From Corynespora cassiicola (taxonomy: Eukaryota; Ascomycota; Dothideomycetes; Pleosporales; Corynesporascaceae), in contig JAEUWY010000008.1 of the NCBI GenBank assembly GCA_022059125.1, forward strand, positions 1,426,001-1,490,000: a stretch of DNA of 64,000 nt. The letters run 5' to 3'. Below are positions 42,706 to 53,709 of the stretch, piece by piece. The translations under genes were made by a program, and so were the position numbers. Every line of letters starts with the position of its first letter. Position 1 is the stretch's first letter. The notes under the pieces were generated by a model, which worked only from the letters and a program-made list of their open reading frames with translations, was not told the DNA's origin and did not search any database.

Positions 42706-43111
42706 GCTGGCGTGTGTGCAAAGGTCCAGCTGCAGAGGTCCGGGTAGGGTTACGGTTTATGGTGGTGGCAGCAGGTAGCGCATTATGTATGGAAGGCACA
42801 GGCTACAGAATGGATTCGTCGTGAGGTCGCGGAGGTGAAAGCGGCTCACCTGGGAGCTTTGGCCTTGTAGAGACGCGCCAAGGCCGCGGTTGAGCCGAAG
42901 CCACCGACCGCTTGCTTTCCCTACCACCAGACCGTGACAGGGCAACAGCTTCACCGCGCCAGTCTAACCGTCCAGCCTCCAGTGGTCGAGACCGGATTCT
43001 CACGCCTGCCGATGCGGTGCTTCTGATTCAATCCAGCTCGAACCTCTTCCCCACCACCCGATTTGACTCTACTCCACTCGACTCTGCGCGTGTATCGCGC
43101 TCGCCTTCACC
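42706..43111. promoter_or_regulatory. Shared divergent promoter of TAF3-like and TAF7 genes
   Basis: Only 406 bp separates the two start codons. It contains pyrimidine-rich stretches next to the TAF7 ATG (TCTACTCCACTCGACTCTGC near 43070) but no canonical TATA box. Co-regulation of two TFIID subunits is an inference from the arrangement. Confidence 0.45.
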
Positions 43112-44746
43112 ATGAAGATCAAGATCAAGAACCCGAACGCTGAGGGGGCAGCGACTCCAAAACCAGCTTCTGCCTCGGCTTCCGCTTCCGCACCCGCTGC
43201 CACACCGTCGGACACAGGCTCGGGAGGGGTCAAGCTAAAATTCAAACTGGGTGCTTCTGGTGGCGCAGCCGCAGACTCGCCTGACGCGCCAAAGCAGAAG
43301 CGCAAGTACACAAAGAAGCCCAAGGTGGACGGAAACGGCGATCCGTTGCCTTTGAAGCCCAAGAAGCGCGTCCGCGAGGAAAATGGAGAGGAGGCGGCTC
43401 CTTCAGCCAAGCGCAAGCCCAAACCAACCGCGAAGAGTATGGATCTTGTACACGACAGCGACGACGATGACCCGGCCATGGTTCCGCGTCCCAAATTACG
43501 AGTGGATCCCTCGCGAACTCAGTCTGTGAAACTGTCGTTCAAAAAGACCCCTACGGCACAATCGCGTGGCGGCATAGGCTTAATCAAGGTCAAAGGCGTG
43601 GGAAAACCCCCACCACGACCTCCGGGTGTTGGTTATGACAGTGAAGCAGAAGAGGCCGAGGTGGATCCAGCCATCGAATCGCAATTCGTTCTACGAATGC
43701 CTCCCGGCCCAGACTGCGATCTACTCCGCAAGTCAATCGAAGAGAAGACGATAGGAAAGAGCCAGGCGAATGGAGGGCCCGGCGTGTACTTCCGCTTCTT
43801 TGACCGCGAAGGCCGTCGAGCCATGATTACCATTCAAGGCCGCATGTACGCAGCTTCCATGGTAGAGCTGCCTTGCGTCATTGAGTCGATGAAGAGTTGG
43901 AACAAAAAGGACTGGGTCAAGACGGCCGACATTTGTCAGATGCTCTTGGTCCTGGGTCGCGTCCAAAACGAAGACGAAGCGAAAAAGTACCCTCGTCCGC
44001 GCGACGTCGATCCCGACTCTCACAGATACGCCCATGGCTTGACCCCGCCAATGCGATATGTCCGCAAGCGCCGCTTCCGACCACGCAAGTCGTACCAGCA
44101 CATTGAACAAATAGAGCAGCTTACCCAGCAGCTTGAACAAGACGACCAAATGGCCGAGAGAACCGAATATACAATGGTGGATAGCAACGATGAGACTTCC
44201 TCGGGAGACTCAGATGACGATGCCGAGGGCGAGGATGAAGACATGATGGATGCACAACAGTTCGTTGAGACTCCAGCAGCAGAGGCAGTCGACGAGCAGG
44301 ATATGTTGAACATGTTTATGAACGACGACGGTGCGGACGGAGGCTTGGATGCCCTATTTGGCGATGGTGCTACCGTTGACGTCGAGACGCCCGCGACTGC
44401 GCACGATGTTGCCATGCACGCTCTTGGCTCCAAGGATACGGCGATTCTAGAGGTGGACACAGCGGCTTCCACGCCCGCCGCAGCAACTTCGCCTGATGAC
44501 GATGACGACGACGATGCCGACTCGGACGACGATGGTGAAGTCGACGAGGCGGCCGCAGCAAGGCAGCAGGCCAACGAGCAAATGAGAGCCGAAGTGCGCG
44601 AAATCGAGCAAGCGATTGAGCAGAGTCGAGTACAACTCGAGCAGACCAAGAACGTGCTCATGAAGAAGAGAATCGAGGCCAAGATTGAGAAGCAAATGGC
44701 AGACAAGGCCATCAAGCTGGCAATGCTTGGCGAGGGGGATGACTGA
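43112..44746 (+). CDS. TAF7: TFIID subunit 7 (TAFII55 family)
   Basis: A single exon of 544 residues. TAF7 binds TAF1 inside TFIID and holds back its activity until preinitiation-complete assembly. The TAFII55 N-terminal domain lies near residues 189-320: ESQFVLRMPPGPDCDLLRKS, YFRFFDREGRRAMITIQGRM, ELPCVIESMKSWNKKDWVKT, DICQMLLVLG, then the family's GLTPPMRYVRKRRFR. Before it is a Lys-rich leader of short K-x-K repeats (MKIKIKNPN, VKLKFKLGA, VKLSFKK); after it come long Asp/Glu runs (SGDSDDDAEGEDEDMMD and a run of seven Asp) and a C-terminal coiled coil (EVREIEQAIEQSRVQLEQTK). The start is preceded by CACC, a good fungal initiation context. Confidence 0.93.
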   Translation: MKIKIKNPNAEGAATPKPASASASASAPAATPSDTGSGGVKLKFKLGASGGAAADSPDAPKQKRKYTKKPKVDGNGDPLPLKPKKRVREENGEEAAPSAKRKPKPTAKSMDLVHDSDDDDPAMVPRPKLRVDPSRTQSVKLSFKKTPTAQSRGGIGLIKVKGVGKPPPRPPGVGYDSEAEEAEVDPAIESQFVLRMPPGPDCDLLRKSIEEKTIGKSQANGGPGVYFRFFDREGRRAMITIQGRMYAASMVELPCVIESMKSWNKKDWVKTADICQMLLVLGRVQNEDEAKKYPRPRDVDPDSHRYAHGLTPPMRYVRKRRFRPRKSYQHIEQIEQLTQQLEQDDQMAERTEYTMVDSNDETSSGDSDDDAEGEDEDMMDAQQFVETPAAEAVDEQDMLNMFMNDDGADGGLDALFGDGATVDVETPATAHDVAMHALGSKDTAILEVDTAASTPAAATSPDDDDDDDADSDDDGEVDEAAAARQQANEQMRAEVREIEQAIEQSRVQLEQTKNVLMKKRIEAKIEKQMADKAIKLAMLGEGDD

Positions 44747-46165
44747 ATTTTGTACAGCATATGATACCAGGGCGTATAGGTCTGAAGGTTGAAATCACCG
44801 GCTTTTCAGCGTTTGGCATTTGAACCAAGCGAGTAAATAGAGGGCGCCATTCATTTCATCACCATCTGGGGTATTTCTAGACCTGTAAAGATGGCAGGCA
44901 GATTGGCGCACGACTGGCAGCTCAGTATTAGCCATTGCAGATAAATCTGCGAATAAATACTCATAAAATTCATCAATGTTGCTTCTAGTCTCAAGTGACA
45001 GGACATATATCATGCTCGCCCAACCAGCCGCCTTGACAAGGGACGCACCTCCATTGCTGACAAGTGCACAATACTGTCTTAAGATGGCTCCAGCTGCCTA
45101 ACCCCAAACCAGCCAAGTGTCGCCCGCTCGCGAAAGGATTGCCAAAATCTCCGCATCCAGCGAGGCTGGAATACGGGCGATCACGGAGATCCCCATGGCG
45201 GCGGAAGCGCCGCATGGTCATGGTCCTGGCCACGGCAAGGCGAACACGATGGAACACTCACCTCACCGAACTGCGCAGACGGGACTTGCCATTCTCAGGG
45301 TGGTTTGAGGAACAACGCCTCCGTTTCAATTTTTTTTTGTGCTCTCTTCGCTCCCTTTGTTAGAGTTCGAAACTTGAGGGATTGCGCTGGGTTAGATTGG
45401 ATATAAGGGTTGTTGGGTTTGCCAGGGTGTTGGAATGGGAGGCATGTTCACTTGGTCTGGGGTGGTGGTGGTGGTGGTGGGCGTGTTTGTGGAAGTGATG
45501 GGGTAAGCGGACGGCGTCGCCGATGGGGACCCCGCGGCGGGGGAAACAGAGGTGCCAGCTCGTCAAGGGAGAGGCAAAGTCGGGTACGGGGTAGGCGATC
45601 GGTAGGTTTGGGAGAAGCAATGGGAGATGGGGTCGGCAATCAAACAGGTGCAGAGTCATGGAGAAGGGGTTCATTGATTGATTGATTTACCAAAGGGTGA
45701 TTGTTGAGAAGCATTTCTGCGGGAGGGAGGGCACGAATATCCAGGATTGGGATGTGAGGGCATCGCGTGAGGGAGAGAAAAAGAGGCGGTTTCTGCGCGA
45801 TTCATCAATGTGCAACAGAGGGCTTGTTCCTGTCGACATGTCTTTCCCTGTCCTTGTCCCTGTGTGCGTGCATGCATGCCGCCAGCCATCTAGCCAGCGC
45901 AACAGGCACCGCACATCATCTCTGGTCTACCCAATATCGACGGACAAACTGCACAATCTCGAGGCCTGCGGAAAATTCACCTCTGGCCAGGGGTATTCCA
46001 AACGCTCCAATCTAGAAAAACACGCCGTTTTCTGCAGTGTTTTTTGCGCCGCGCTGTCTTGCCCTCGAGCACGCATCCCAGGCCATCCCCCCTTTCAATT
46101 GAGCGGAAATTTCATTCCACGCAAAGGCGTAGACAGCTCGTCCACGTCCACATCCCACACAAACG

Positions 46166-46185
46166 CCATGCCATGCCATGCCATG
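46166..46185. repeat. CCATG tandem repeat, four copies
   Basis: Four perfect 5-bp CCATG units in a row, a short microsatellite in noncoding DNA. Confidence 0.8.
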
Positions 46186-46649
46186 CACCAACACAACCCC
46201 AGCACGTAAGCAACCCTCTCCAAAAGCCTTACTCTCCAAAGTTCGGTACCTGCGCCAAAGCGAAACCTTATAAAACGGGACCCATCCCCCCTTCCCTTCC
46301 CAACCGGCTAAAGGGGGGCGGGAAAGACGAAAGCAAGACAAGAGACCGGCACATTGCAATCGGCGGCGGCACGCCTGCCAGCGCAAATGTTTCCAAGAAA
46401 AAACCGTTGACGGCGGCGCCGGCGGGGGTTCCGCATGCATGTCGTTTCATTGGGGGGATTAGGCCCTGGGACTGGGAACCTGAGTACCGCTACCTTTCGC
46501 AGTGGCCGATCGATCCACGGAGAAAGAGCAGATGGAAGCGAAAAGAATGCTGCACCGCACCGCACCGCCCTGCCACCGTGCTATGCCATACCATACCTGC
46601 ACAACACCCTCCCCCCCAACCCCCTCTCCCAAGCACACCTCGAGAGCCT

Positions 46650-46671
46650 CAGTCAGTCAGTCAGTCAGTCA
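46650..46671. repeat. CAGT tetranucleotide microsatellite
   Basis: Five and a half perfect CAGT units; noncoding. Confidence 0.8.
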
Positions 46672-48248
46672 CTACTCACTCACCCAGCGGATCCCCATCA
46701 CCCACCCAAACACAGCTCCCAGATCCGCTCGACGGCGCTAAGCACCGTCGCTAACGCGAGGCTAATGCAGGCCCTCGCGCGGCGGCGCCGAGCCCATCCC
46801 ATCCCACCCTCGCATCCACAACCCATCGCGCTTTGTAGCTAGACGGACACAGCACAGTGCTGTGCTGTGCTGTATGTAGACGTGCACACACACGTACGTA
46901 GCGCGATAGACCCCATTCCATTCCACTCGCACCCCATCCCCCCATCTCCATCCCCACAGCCAAGAACCGAGAGAGAAGGATGGGTGAGTGCGTGTGTGTG
47001 CTGCGCTGGCCCTGCATCCCCCTCCCCCTCCTCCTCCTTCGCCGCCGCCGCCGTCTAAAAAAAAACACAACCTTCAGTTTCCGCCTAAAAAAAAACAAGA
47101 AAAGAAGCAAAAAAACCCACAGCCAGGCAAGACAGCTAGGCACAACACCGGCCGACGATGGCTGCGTGTACACACCCACCCTCCTGTAAGACGCAGGAAC
47201 ACGCGTCCTCTGGTTGGCCTAGCCGACGCCCCACCCATACCCCTGCCCCATGCCACCCTCCCATCGGGGCGATCCCTGCCTGCCCAGCGATCACTTCGCC
47301 TCGCCGCCTAAACAAGTTTGGCCAGTCGCGGGAAAGAAAGCTTGGGAAAGTCGTCGTCGTCGTCGTTGACGTCTCCGTCGCAAGCCCATGTATTTTTTTC
47401 TCCTCTCGCTAGCTTTTTTGTGCAAAGTGTGACGAGGCTGGCCGCGTGGAATAATGTAGCCAGCCGTTGTCGGGTCCGTCCGATTGTCCGTTCTTTTTTT
47501 TCTTGTTGGTTGTTGTCTTGGTTGTTGTCTTGTTCGCTTCCGGAGTGGAGATTCCCATGTGGTGCGGTGGCGTGCATGGTGAGACTTGTACCCAGCCAGC
47601 CCCGAAGGCAAAAAAACACAAGGCTGGTTGAGTGGCTGGGTTGGACGCGCGGTTGGGTGCTGTATGTCTTGTCATTGTTGCGTGGTTACCAAGCCACCGC
47701 CAGGCATTTTTGTCTGGTCGAGTGTTTGAAACAGAAACATGGCATTCGGCTGGGATGATTAGATCAAAGCGAAACATTCTTGTTCATGCAGGTAATATAT
47801 CAACATCAATGCAACATGCTCAATCTGTGTCAAAACTTACCATCCTTCTCATGTTGATGCAGGGCAATCACGCGCGACTGGGAGGGGAAGCAAAAAAAGT
47901 CTTCGTCAAGCACCTTGCGGCGCCGAGGGAGGGGTCAATTGTGTGGAGCTATCTATACAGAGCTGCCATGCCATCCTAACCGTGAAACATTAATGGAGGC
48001 AATGCAGCCATAATCGTGTAATTAATCAAACCGTGTACCGCGAGACGCCGTCCCGCCCATGAAGTGAAGCTCCGTGAGAACATTATCCGTGGAGATCGAT
48101 GTATGAATTGCAACCAGACTGATGCATGAAGATGCCGACCCGTTACAATGCAACTCTCAAACGCGCTTGAACACTCGGCTCCAGCGAAGGAGGGAGCAAA
48201 CGATTCGAGATTCCATCAAAGAAGAAGTGCCAAAGGTCAACCGAGCAT

Positions 48249-48860
48249 TTAAGCAAAGGCGAAGCCGAGGATGGCGAGGGCGAGGCCACCGGCGGAGACC
48301 ATGTTGACAGCGGCGGCACCAGTCTGCTCAGCAGGAGACGACTCCGAGGCAGAGGGGGAGGAGCCGGACTCCTCGGCAGCACCAGACGAAGAAGGACCAG
48401 TGGGGACGGCGACGGTGGAGTTACCACCAGCGGGGGCAGTAGGAGCCGTGGTGTTGCCAGCGGGGACCGTGACGGAAGGAACAACCTCGGTGGGGACTGG
48501 GACAGAGGGGACGACTGGAGAGCGAGTTAGTCATTACTGCATTGGATGGAATAGTGGTTGCGCTTGTTGCGACTTACCTCCAGTGACGGAGGGAACGACG
48601 GCAGAGCCAGACTCGAGAGCCGACGAGATGGCCGAGGCGACGGAGGAGACGACCTCGGGGGCAGACACGGCAGGAGTCGAGACAGCAGGAGCCGAGACAG
48701 CGGGAGTCGAGGCGCCGGGGGCAGAGGAAGCAACGGGGACCTCGGTGGCAGGAGGAGCCTGGATCTGGCCGTCGCTGATCTGGGAGATGGGCTGGTAGTC
48801 GCCCTGGGGGATGGCGACGGCGCCAATGGCGAGGGCGGCGAGGGAGATGGTGAAGCGCAT
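48249..48860 (-). CDS. GPI-anchored Ser/Thr/Ala/Pro-rich cell-surface protein
   Basis: Two exons, 48860-48578 and 48514-48249, giving 182 residues. The N-terminus (M-R-F-T-I-S-L-A-A-L-A-I-G-A-V-A) is a signal peptide. The mature chain is almost all Ser, Thr, Ala, Val and Pro, with a short repeat (STPAVSAP twice, with APGA and APEV variants) and two Asn glycosylation sites (G-N-T-T and G-N-S-T); heavy O-mannosylation is expected. The C-terminus is a GPI attachment signal: small residues (NMVSAGG) then a hydrophobic tail ending LALAILGFAFA. It is likely wall- or membrane-linked. No known domain. A TATAAA box lies about 200 bp upstream, unusual among its neighbours and consistent with strong or regulated expression. 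Confidence 0.88.
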
Positions 48861-49061
48861 GGTGACGGAGTGATTGGATATCGTGTATGGGGTATTAGAA
48901 GAAGAAGAAGAAGATATTGATCTCTGTCAGGGAGATGGTCGAGAATGGATGGCAGCGAGTGGATAACCGAGGGAGGAGAGTCGGTAAGCTGTTGGGTCGA
49001 AGTCTGTTGTGGGGAGTGAGGTGGAGGAGAGAGGAATGAGGGTGGCAGCACACAAGGGCGG

Positions 49062-49067
49062 TTTATA
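49062..49067 (-). promoter_or_regulatory. TATA box of the GPI-protein gene
   Basis: TATAAA on the minus strand, 202 bp before the start codon. A 5' UTR of about 150-170 nt would follow. The position fits but is inferred. Confidence 0.45.
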
Positions 49068-50988
49068 TCTGGCAGGGCGGGCGTGGGCTGGCGGGCTGGG
49101 GGCGCCGCGACATTCACTGGCTAGCGAGTGGCAGGCGCTAGGGCGGTGGCTAGCGGGAGCGGGCCCGTGCGCCAGAGCTTGAAACCGCCAAACAAGGAAT
49201 CGACAAGCACTCTGGCCAAGGCAAACCGGGGCCGTTCCAAGGTCGCGACGAGCCAACCCTTTTCTTCCCGACCAAATGCCCGCCGCCGAACCTGCGCTGC
49301 CTTGCGCTGCCCTGCCCTCGAGTGTCCTGCGCTTCGCTGCACAGCCTGCCCTTCACATGAACAGAGCAGAGCCTCGCCTTCACCAGACCCTTAGGCCCTC
49401 GGGCCCCCCAGACCCTCAGACCCAGCGAGCGACACTGGGCACGCCGTGCCACGCAATGCAATGCAGTCCAGTGCAGTCCAGTCCGCCCTGTTCGAGTGCC
49501 AGCCAGCCTGTACGCCCGCCTGCCGCCACCATTGGGTAGCACCCCAGGCTGCGCAGCGCCCCGGCTCGGTAGTCTGAGCCATGGTGGTGCTACCATGCCG
49601 CGCCTCTCTCTTTTTCTTGCGCGAGGCCAGGGGTCAACAGCAGCAGCAGTGCGAGTCTCGAGATCTGCATGGGGCAGAATCGGGGCTCTACGACTTCTGG
49701 CTCGGAACCATTTTTTGTTGGAACGACGGCCGGACGGAGCATGGGGGGAGGCAAAGGGAGCATGGGATGGGCATGGTCCACGGCCATCGGCCTGCAGAGC
49801 CACCTGGCCGGCCGCTGTCTGTTGCCAGCGCAATCCCTCCCCCCCTGCCCAACCAAACACGGGCCGACGGCCTTCTTACCTCCTCTGCCTTCTTCTCCTG
49901 CTCTGCTATTCATAGAAAAAGAACAAGTGCGAAGGGACAAGAAAAAAAAGAGGGAAACGAAACGTGTGACAGCAAATGATTTGCCTTCCCAAAAAGTAAC
50001 TGAGCATGGACTTGTCTGGACGCGTCTGCCCCTCTAAAAAATTTCTTTCCTTCTTGTTGACGTTTGGCCGCGCAAATCGATATCTCGCTGCCTGTCCTGA
50101 GCCCCCCAACAACGGGTGGGCAGGGGAGGGGGGGTCCACCACTGACCATTGGCCATTGACCGAGCCATGACAGGACGCCTCCTTGCTTTCCTGCTGCTGC
50201 TGCTCCGCAGGGAACCTCCTGTCGCGACATTTCTATTCCCATCCCCTCCCCTCCCCTCCCACAGCGAGATTCCGCCTGCGCCGTCCCACCCCCAGTCCAC
50301 TTCCGCAAAAGTCTGGCTGTTGGAGCCGAATCGAGGTGCATGCCGATGGGGAGGGAAGCAAGCCACATCCTACCATCCGCCCTCTGGCACAATCAATCGC
50401 TAGCCCTGCGGAATCCCGTCGCGACGGCCTGTCTACTCTGCCCTACCGTACCCTACCGTCGATGCATTTCGGAACTGCCCATCACTGCACTGCACTGCAC
50501 TGCATTCGAACTCTGCGTGCGACATCTTGCGTGCCCGCCAGCCCACCTCGCGCCATCGTCGCCATCACACACACTCACAGCATGCATGCATATACGTCCG
50601 AAACTCAATCCCAGCCCTTTCCGCCGTGCAGTGGCTGGGTGCCCGCCTCATACCTTTTTTTGCCATTTTGCCCAATTTGCCATGCCTGCTAACGGACTGT
50701 TCATTTGCCAATTCCTAGACTGAACCCCCTCGTGGAGGGAAACTTTGTGGTGTCGCTGCCCCCCCCCCCCCCGCTTCCCGCTGGCGAACTAGCCCACCCA
50801 CCCACCTACCCGCCTCCGCAAAATCAAATACCTGGCTTGTAATGGTGATGGCGGATTGCGCCGCGGGGGAGGGGAGGGACTAGCATGGCTGTCGTGCGCG
50901 CCTTGTAACCCGCACTGCGGAAACCCGAGCTAGCGAGGAGGCGAGCCGGGGGTGAGACGAAACATTGCACCTTGGGCGGCAGAGGAGG

Positions 50989-51128
50989 GTAGCGTAGCGT
51001 AGCGTAGCGCAGCGCAGCGTAGAGTGGGTTGGTTGGGAGCTTAGGTTAGGTCACCGATCAGGCCTCCCCTCCGCAAAACTCGGCCTACTCTCCGTAGCGT
51101 ACGTAGGCGTAGGCGTAGGCGTAGGTAG
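50989..51128. repeat. GTAGC and GTAGGC microsatellites
   Basis: About seven imperfect GTAGC/GCAGC pentamers (50989-51020), and four GTAGGC hexamers at 51103-51128; noncoding. Confidence 0.75.
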
Positions 51129-51610
51129 GACGACTTCCGCGTACTACGTGATCCCCGATCTCGACTCCGATCCCGAGATGCGGGCGAAGCGGACGGATAC
51201 GTGCATATTGTGGGCGTTTGAAAGGATGTAAAAGGATATTTCGCTGTACTTGCTAGGCTACCCATTGCGTAGGAGAAAGAAAAAAAAGTTATATGCCCGG
51301 AGCCCGGCTTGGCTTCTTGCCTTATTATTACTGCCCGCCTGGCATGCCTCGCTTCCCAGCTTGTTGTCTTGCTCATCAGTCGTAGCTATCGCACCCCCGG
51401 CCAACACCGACAGGACCCTCTCCAATCCCCACGCACGCCTTCAAAACTTTTGTTACCGAGTCCAAAACCCGCACTCCATCCACCGCCATGAAAGCAACAT
51501 TGCGGAATCCAAAAACGGGGGGGGGGGGCAACTGCGGGTGGGAAGGCGAGGGGTTACGACAGACTCACACCTCGTCGTTAGGTACTCATACACCTCCCTC
51601 TCTCTCCATA

Positions 51611-53709
51611 TCACTTCTCCGTAATCTGCTCCTCGCTACTCCCGTGACTACTCTCATTCTCCGGGATCGTCTTCTCCCCGGTCAACACCCCACCACCAGC
51701 ATTATCCCTCGCCCTCGTAGGCGCATTCGGCGTAGTCCTCGAAAAGTAGTTGTGAACATGCTCATGATAATCGTCCTCGTCGTCGAACTGGAACCCCTCG
51801 GTCTTCTCGGTAGCCTTGTTGTTCTGATAATCGACCCACTCCTGGCGCATCTCGGCGATCTTGGACTGGTAATCGAGCTCAGCGTTGTAATTCTTGCCTA
51901 CGCCGCGCATGCGCTCCCAGACGGAGAGGTGCTTGGGGTGGATGGCGATGCCGTGGTACTCGTCCTCCTTGCCGGCGCGGATGTAGGACCAGCGACGCTC
52001 CTGCTCCTTGAGGTCGAGGCCGGTGGTGTCGGGCAGGAAGAGCCAGGTGAGCAGGGCGCCGGCGAGGCCGAACCAGGGGACGACGTAGAACTTTGTCTGT
52101 GTGTCGATGTAGTTGTACAGGACGGCGGCAAGGAGGGCGCCGAGCTTGCCGACGGCGGCGGAGAAGCCGTGGGCGGTGGCGCGGATGGGGGTGGGGAAGA
52201 CTTCGGCGGCGACGAGGAAGGTGACGCTGTTGGGGCCGAATTGGTTGAAGAAGGAGGAGAGGAAGTACATGGCCTGGAAGGCGTGGATGTGCTCGGGCTG
52301 CGTGAAGAAATCGTAGGCAAAGGCCGGGACCACGAAGAGGATGAAGTCGGCCATGAAGCCGACAATCATCATCCATTTGCGGCCGTACAGCTTGTTGTCG
52401 ATGAGGAAGGAGGCGAGGTAGTAGCCGACCAGGCTGACGCCCACGTTGATGAGGTTGTACAGCCATCCGACCATGACCGACTTGTTGTTGGGGGTGAGGA
52501 CGGCGATGAACTGGTTCTGGAAGAGCTTGTTGCCGTAGAAGAAGACATCGTTGGCGAACCAGGCTCCGGCGGTGGCGAGCAGGCGAGGTCCAAAGTAGGT
52601 GATGGTGAGCTTCAGCGACTGCGTGTCGTATCCGGTCACGTTGGACTTCTTCTTGGACAGCATCAGCTGCTTGGAAGCGCTGGGCATCTTGTAGTAACGG
52701 TAGTAGACGAGCCACAGGGTACCGACGGCCGGGATGGCAAACGAAACGCGGTAGGTCCACTGAGCAGAGACCTTGGAGTAGGGCGGGTTGCCGGATCCGT
52801 GGTGGAAGATGAGGAGCAGCAAGATGAGAATGACTTGGTTGAAGAATTGGCCCCATCCCTGCATCAAGAAGGCGCTGGTGACCTTACGGCCTCGGTGCAG
52901 ACGATCGTCCTTGGTGGAAATCTTGCCGGATCCAACAGCATTCTCCATGCCCGACGTGGCCGTCATGGGATATTCACCGCCGACTCCTATGCCGTAGAAG
53001 AACAGAGACCAGACGTAGCAGATGACCCATCCGTTCTGGGTGACTCCCCAGGCAGCGGTAAGCATCAAAAGACCGACAAACATGATGACTGCATCCTGGA
53101 TGAGACCCCATCGTCGTCCCATCCAGTCACCGACGATTCCGACGAGGATTTGACCTGCCAGCCAGTGTTAGTTCGGCCGTTGCACAAGGCGGGTGGAATG
53201 GTCTCTTACCGACGATGATGCCGACGATTTCCAGGTAGTCAACGGCATGGGTCCAGGTTTCGTTGCACGTCTCGAACGTCTTCCAGCACGAGGGGAACGT
53301 ATCCTGCAGCAAAGGGCGAATGTTACCGATAGAAAAGAGGACATATCTGCAGGCTCGGGATTAGCATCTCGTGGTACGCGATTGACGGCAATACTGACCC
53401 TTCGAGACCCAGACCGGCTCCGGGAAGGACCATATTCTTAAGATAGTGGGCGACTGGGCTGAGTGGGTCCGCCTTGAACATTGTCCAAATGTCGCTGGCC
53501 TCCTTCCTGGCCTCCTCGCCGTCGACGCTCGAGACAAACTTGAGCCGCTGGCCAAGAGGCAGGTCGGCCCAGTACGTGCCCGTTGAATCGTAAATGTCGT
53601 CGGGGTGGAGCAGAGCGTGAAAGACATCTTGCTCGTCGGCGCTCATGTCCTTTCGGATGTCGAGCCTCGGGGCGTGCTGGCCCCTCATGTTAAGAGATGG
53701 TCTCTCCAT
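51611..53709 (-). CDS. MFS transporter, phosphate / glycerophosphodiester permease-like
   Basis: Three exons, 53709-53399, 53346-53210 and 53154-51611, giving 663 residues. It is a 10-12-helix major facilitator. Family signatures: VGDWMGRRWG (loop 2-3), YGIGVGGEYPMTATSGMEN, GYYLASFLIDNKLYGRKWMM, AAEVFPTPIRATAHGFSAAV and FLPDTTGLDLKEQERRW. The GGEYPL/M-T-A-T-S motif and the loop 6-7 insert place it in the phosphate:H+ symporter group with yeast Git1 (glycerophosphoinositol uptake) and Pho84. Unusually, it has an N-terminal cytosolic extension of about 100 residues and an insert after helix 1 with several Cys (FPSCWKTFETCNETWTH). The C-terminal tail of about 100 residues is acidic. The substrate is not decided by the sequence. 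No phosphate-responsive promoter element was identified. Confidence 0.88.

Larger units (their letters stand above)
44747..48248. other. Gene-free low-complexity region, 3.5 kb
   Basis: No protein-like frame with a recognisable domain. Contents: a (GGT)n run at 45465-45480, a CCATG tandem repeat at 46166-46185, a CAGT tandem repeat at 46650-46671, a TGCTG repeat at 46856-46872, a (CGC)n run at 47040-47052 next to A-runs, and a (GTC)n run at 47355-47370. A 72-codon minus-strand frame (45013-44795) looks more protein-like than the rest but stands alone. The downstream part may belong to the UTRs of neighbouring genes. Confidence 0.45.
48861..51610. other. Gene-free GC-rich region, 2.7 kb
   Basis: Many overlapping compositional frames on both strands, none protein-like. 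Contents: AGTCC/TGCAG-type short repeats at 49455-49485, a CACTG repeat near 50480-50500, a run of 14 C at 50759-50772, GTAGC pentamers at 50989-51020, GTAGGC hexamers at 51103-51128, and a run of 12 G at 51517-51528. Probably the GPI-protein promoter plus the MFS 3' side. Confidence 0.45.

Noticed and set aside
44795..45013. 72-codon minus-strand frame beginning MIYVLSLETRSNIDEF
   Set aside because: Looks more protein-like than its surroundings but is alone, without a recognisable domain or linked exon; kept only as a note.
49150..49860. 236-codon minus-strand frame
   Set aside because: Low-complexity Arg/Gly/Ala peptide; no homologous feel, overlapping frames on both strands equally long.
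51488..53218. 576-codon plus-strand frame
   Set aside because: It is the antisense shadow of the MFS transporter exon; the minus strand has the transporter motifs and spliced phases.
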